From NCBI GenBank assembly GCA_013042605.1, contig JABDPT010000258.1, forward strand, positions 1 to 32,788: a stretch of 32,788 nt of DNA, in the 5' to 3' direction. The notes under the pieces were generated by a model. It ran no database searches and was not told where the DNA came from. It was given only the letters and a program-made list of their open reading frames with translations. This document shows positions 31,469 to 32,788 of the stretch, one piece after another. Position 1 is the first letter of the stretch, and the number at the start of each line of letters is the position of its first letter. This DNA comes from Paracoccaceae bacterium. Lineage in GTDB: Bacteria > Pseudomonadota > Alphaproteobacteria > Rhodobacterales > Rhodobacteraceae. A program made the translations under genes and the position numbers.

Positions 31469-32788
31469 CGCTGCCGCCCAAGCCGCCGACGCGGCCCGGG
31501 CGGGTGCCGCTTTGGCGGTATCTGCGGCTTTTCCGGCAAGACATTCTGTCGGCCCAGCCCGCGCGGCTGTTCGGGGCGTGGATGGCGGAGTTTCGCACGC
31601 CCTTCTTTCGGTCTTACCTTGTGAACGAACCTAAACTCTGGCGCACGGTTCTGACCGAGCGGCCCGGGGATTTCCCCAAATCCGACCGCGTGGGCGAGGG
31701 GCTGCGCCCGCTTCTGGGCCGTTCGGTTTTCGTGACCAATGGCGCAACCTGGGCCCGCCAGCGCCGCATCATCGATCCGGCCTTCGCGGGCGGGCGGCTG
31801 CGCGATACCTATCCGGCGATGCTGGACGCCGCGCGCGCCGCGACCGGCCGCCTGACCCCCGGACGCCATGAGGTCGAGGCGATCACCGCCCATGCCGCCG
31901 CCGACGTGATCTTTCGCACGCTCTTTTCACTGCCCATCGACGACAGGCAAGCGATGCGCGTCTTCACCGCCTTCCGCGCCTATCAACGCTGCCAACCCAT
32001 CGTGAACCTTGGCGCGTTCCTGCCCTTGCCGCGCTGGATGCCGCGCGCCCATCCCAAGGCGGCGACAAAGGCCGCCGGTGACATCCGCACGCTCTTGCGC
32101 GCCATGACCGACCGGCGCGCGGCCGAGATCGCGGATGGGACCGCGCCCGACGACCTTGCCACCAAGATCATGACGACGCCTGACCCCGAAACCGGCGAAA
32201 CCTTCGAGCCGGGGGAAATGGCCGATCAGGTGGCGATCTTCTTTCTGGCCGGGCATGAAACCTCGGCCAGCGTGCTGGCCTGGGCGCTTTATCTTCTGGC
32301 GACGCATCCGGATGCGCAGGAAACGGTGGCGAATGAAGCAGTCGTTTTCGCCAAAAACCCCACCTTTTCAAATCTTTCACAACTGGCCTTCACGCGCGAC
32401 GTGTTCCGCGAGGCGCTTCGCCTCTATCCGCCCGTCCCGATGATGGTGCGCGAGGCCACGAAGACCGAAACCTTCCGCAAACGCACCATCCGGCGCGGTG
32501 CGCAGATCGTCATCTCGCCCTGGCACCTGCATCGGCATACCCGGCTTTGGGACGATCCTGATGCCTTCGACCCCGCACGCTGGCAAAGCGACGCCGGACG
32601 CGCCAGCGCGCGCGACGCCTATCTGCCGTTTTCCACCGGCCCGCGCGTCTGCCCCGGCGCAGGGTTCGCCATGGCCGAAGGGGTGCTGATGCTGGCCATG
32701 ATCCTTGCCAAATGGCGGATTGCGCCGGTCGAGGGGGCGATTCCCCGCCCCGTGGCGCATCTGACGCTGCGCGCGAAGGACGGCATCC
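31465..32788 (+). CDS. Cytochrome P450, 3' end cut by window edge
   Basis: 441 complete codons are visible from MTLPPKPPTRPGR, and the frame is open to the edge. P450 landmarks: I-helix oxygen-binding AGHETS (262-267), K-helix EALR, PERF-region DPARW, and the heme-binding FSTGPRVCPG with thiolate ligand C396. No N-terminal membrane anchor is obvious, so it should be soluble and rely on separate ferredoxin or reductase partners, none of which are in the window. The substrate is unknown; the CYP family cannot be set by eye. The start overlaps the stop of the membrane hydrolase-like gene (ATGA), suggesting a joint pathway. Confidence 0.93.
   Translation, partial: MTLPPKPPTRPGRVPLWRYLRLFRQDILSAQPARLFGAWMAEFRTPFFRSYLVNEPKLWRTVLTERPGDFPKSDRVGEGLRPLLGRSVFVTNGATWARQRRIIDPAFAGGRLRDTYPAMLDAARAATGRLTPGRHEVEAITAHAAADVIFRTLFSLPIDDRQAMRVFTAFRAYQRCQPIVNLGAFLPLPRWMPRAHPKAATKAAGDIRTLLRAMTDRRAAEIADGTAPDDLATKIMTTPDPETGETFEPGEMADQVAIFFLAGHETSASVLAWALYLLATHPDAQETVANEAVVFAKNPTFSNLSQLAFTRDVFREALRLYPPVPMMVREATKTETFRKRTIRRGAQIVISPWHLHRHTRLWDDPDAFDPARWQSDAGRASARDAYLPFSTGPRVCPGAGFAMAEGVLMLAMILAKWRIAPVEGAIPRPVAHLTLRAKDGI

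Overview
The window looks like chromosomal DNA of a Rhodobacteraceae (Roseobacter-group) alphaproteobacterium. The evidence is the high GC content, the tightly packed genes with ATGA or GTGA overlaps, a DUF1476 (F1-ATPase zeta-subunit type) gene beside purC, a betaine/homocysteine methyltransferase with a separate corrinoid protein, a VPLPA-CTERM surface protein, an RNase E whose S1 domain carries a long acidic and Arg/Gly-rich insert, and a GTTC-N7-GTTC LexA box of the alphaproteobacterial type. I see no rRNA, tRNA, CRISPR array, transposase or integrase.

Layout. 1-1149 (-): C-terminally truncated guanine deaminase. 1270-6836 (+): mgtE, 5-formyl-THF cyclo-ligase, YmdB-like phosphodiesterase, EamA transporter and an SLC13/RCK_C permease, mostly overlapping or closely spaced. 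6833-7537 (-): corrinoid protein. 7538-7742: a dense divergent control region with two inverted repeats and an SOS box. 7743-10487 (+): radical SAM SplB/COG1533-like protein, SAM methyltransferase and membrane-anchored EEP phosphodiesterase. 10576-12522 (-): DUF4304 protein, homocysteine methyltransferase (bmt) and the DUF1476 ATPase inhibitor. 12686-15179 (+): purC, an RraB-like gene, purS and a zinc alcohol dehydrogenase. 15235-20473: accessory genes lying between purS and purQ, namely a DUF4440 protein and a LysR regulator (divergent), a universal stress protein, a secreted orphan, a choice-of-anchor L protein, and a second LysR regulator divergent from a VOC protein. 20470-24908 (+): purQ, a DctB/DctD-type two-component pair and a Tat-exported histidine phosphatase. 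25308-29000 (+): RNase E and a DenD-like dehydrogenase. 28997-29227 (-): TusA. 29339-32788 (+): CcdA, an uncharacterised membrane alpha/beta-hydrolase-like protein and a cytochrome P450 cut by the window edge.

How the genes fit together. purC, purS and purQ belong to de novo purine synthesis, but purQ is separated from purS by about 6.3 kb. bmt and the corrinoid protein are probably two parts of a split cobalamin-dependent methionine synthase. The RraB-like protein and RNase E could be regulator and target. DctB/DctD would sense C4-dicarboxylates, but DctD has lost the sigma54-contact loop. The best candidates for something undescribed are the SOS-box-controlled radical SAM/methyltransferase/EEP run, the structured control region in front of it, the GAFTGA-less DctD, and the hydrolase-P450 pair.
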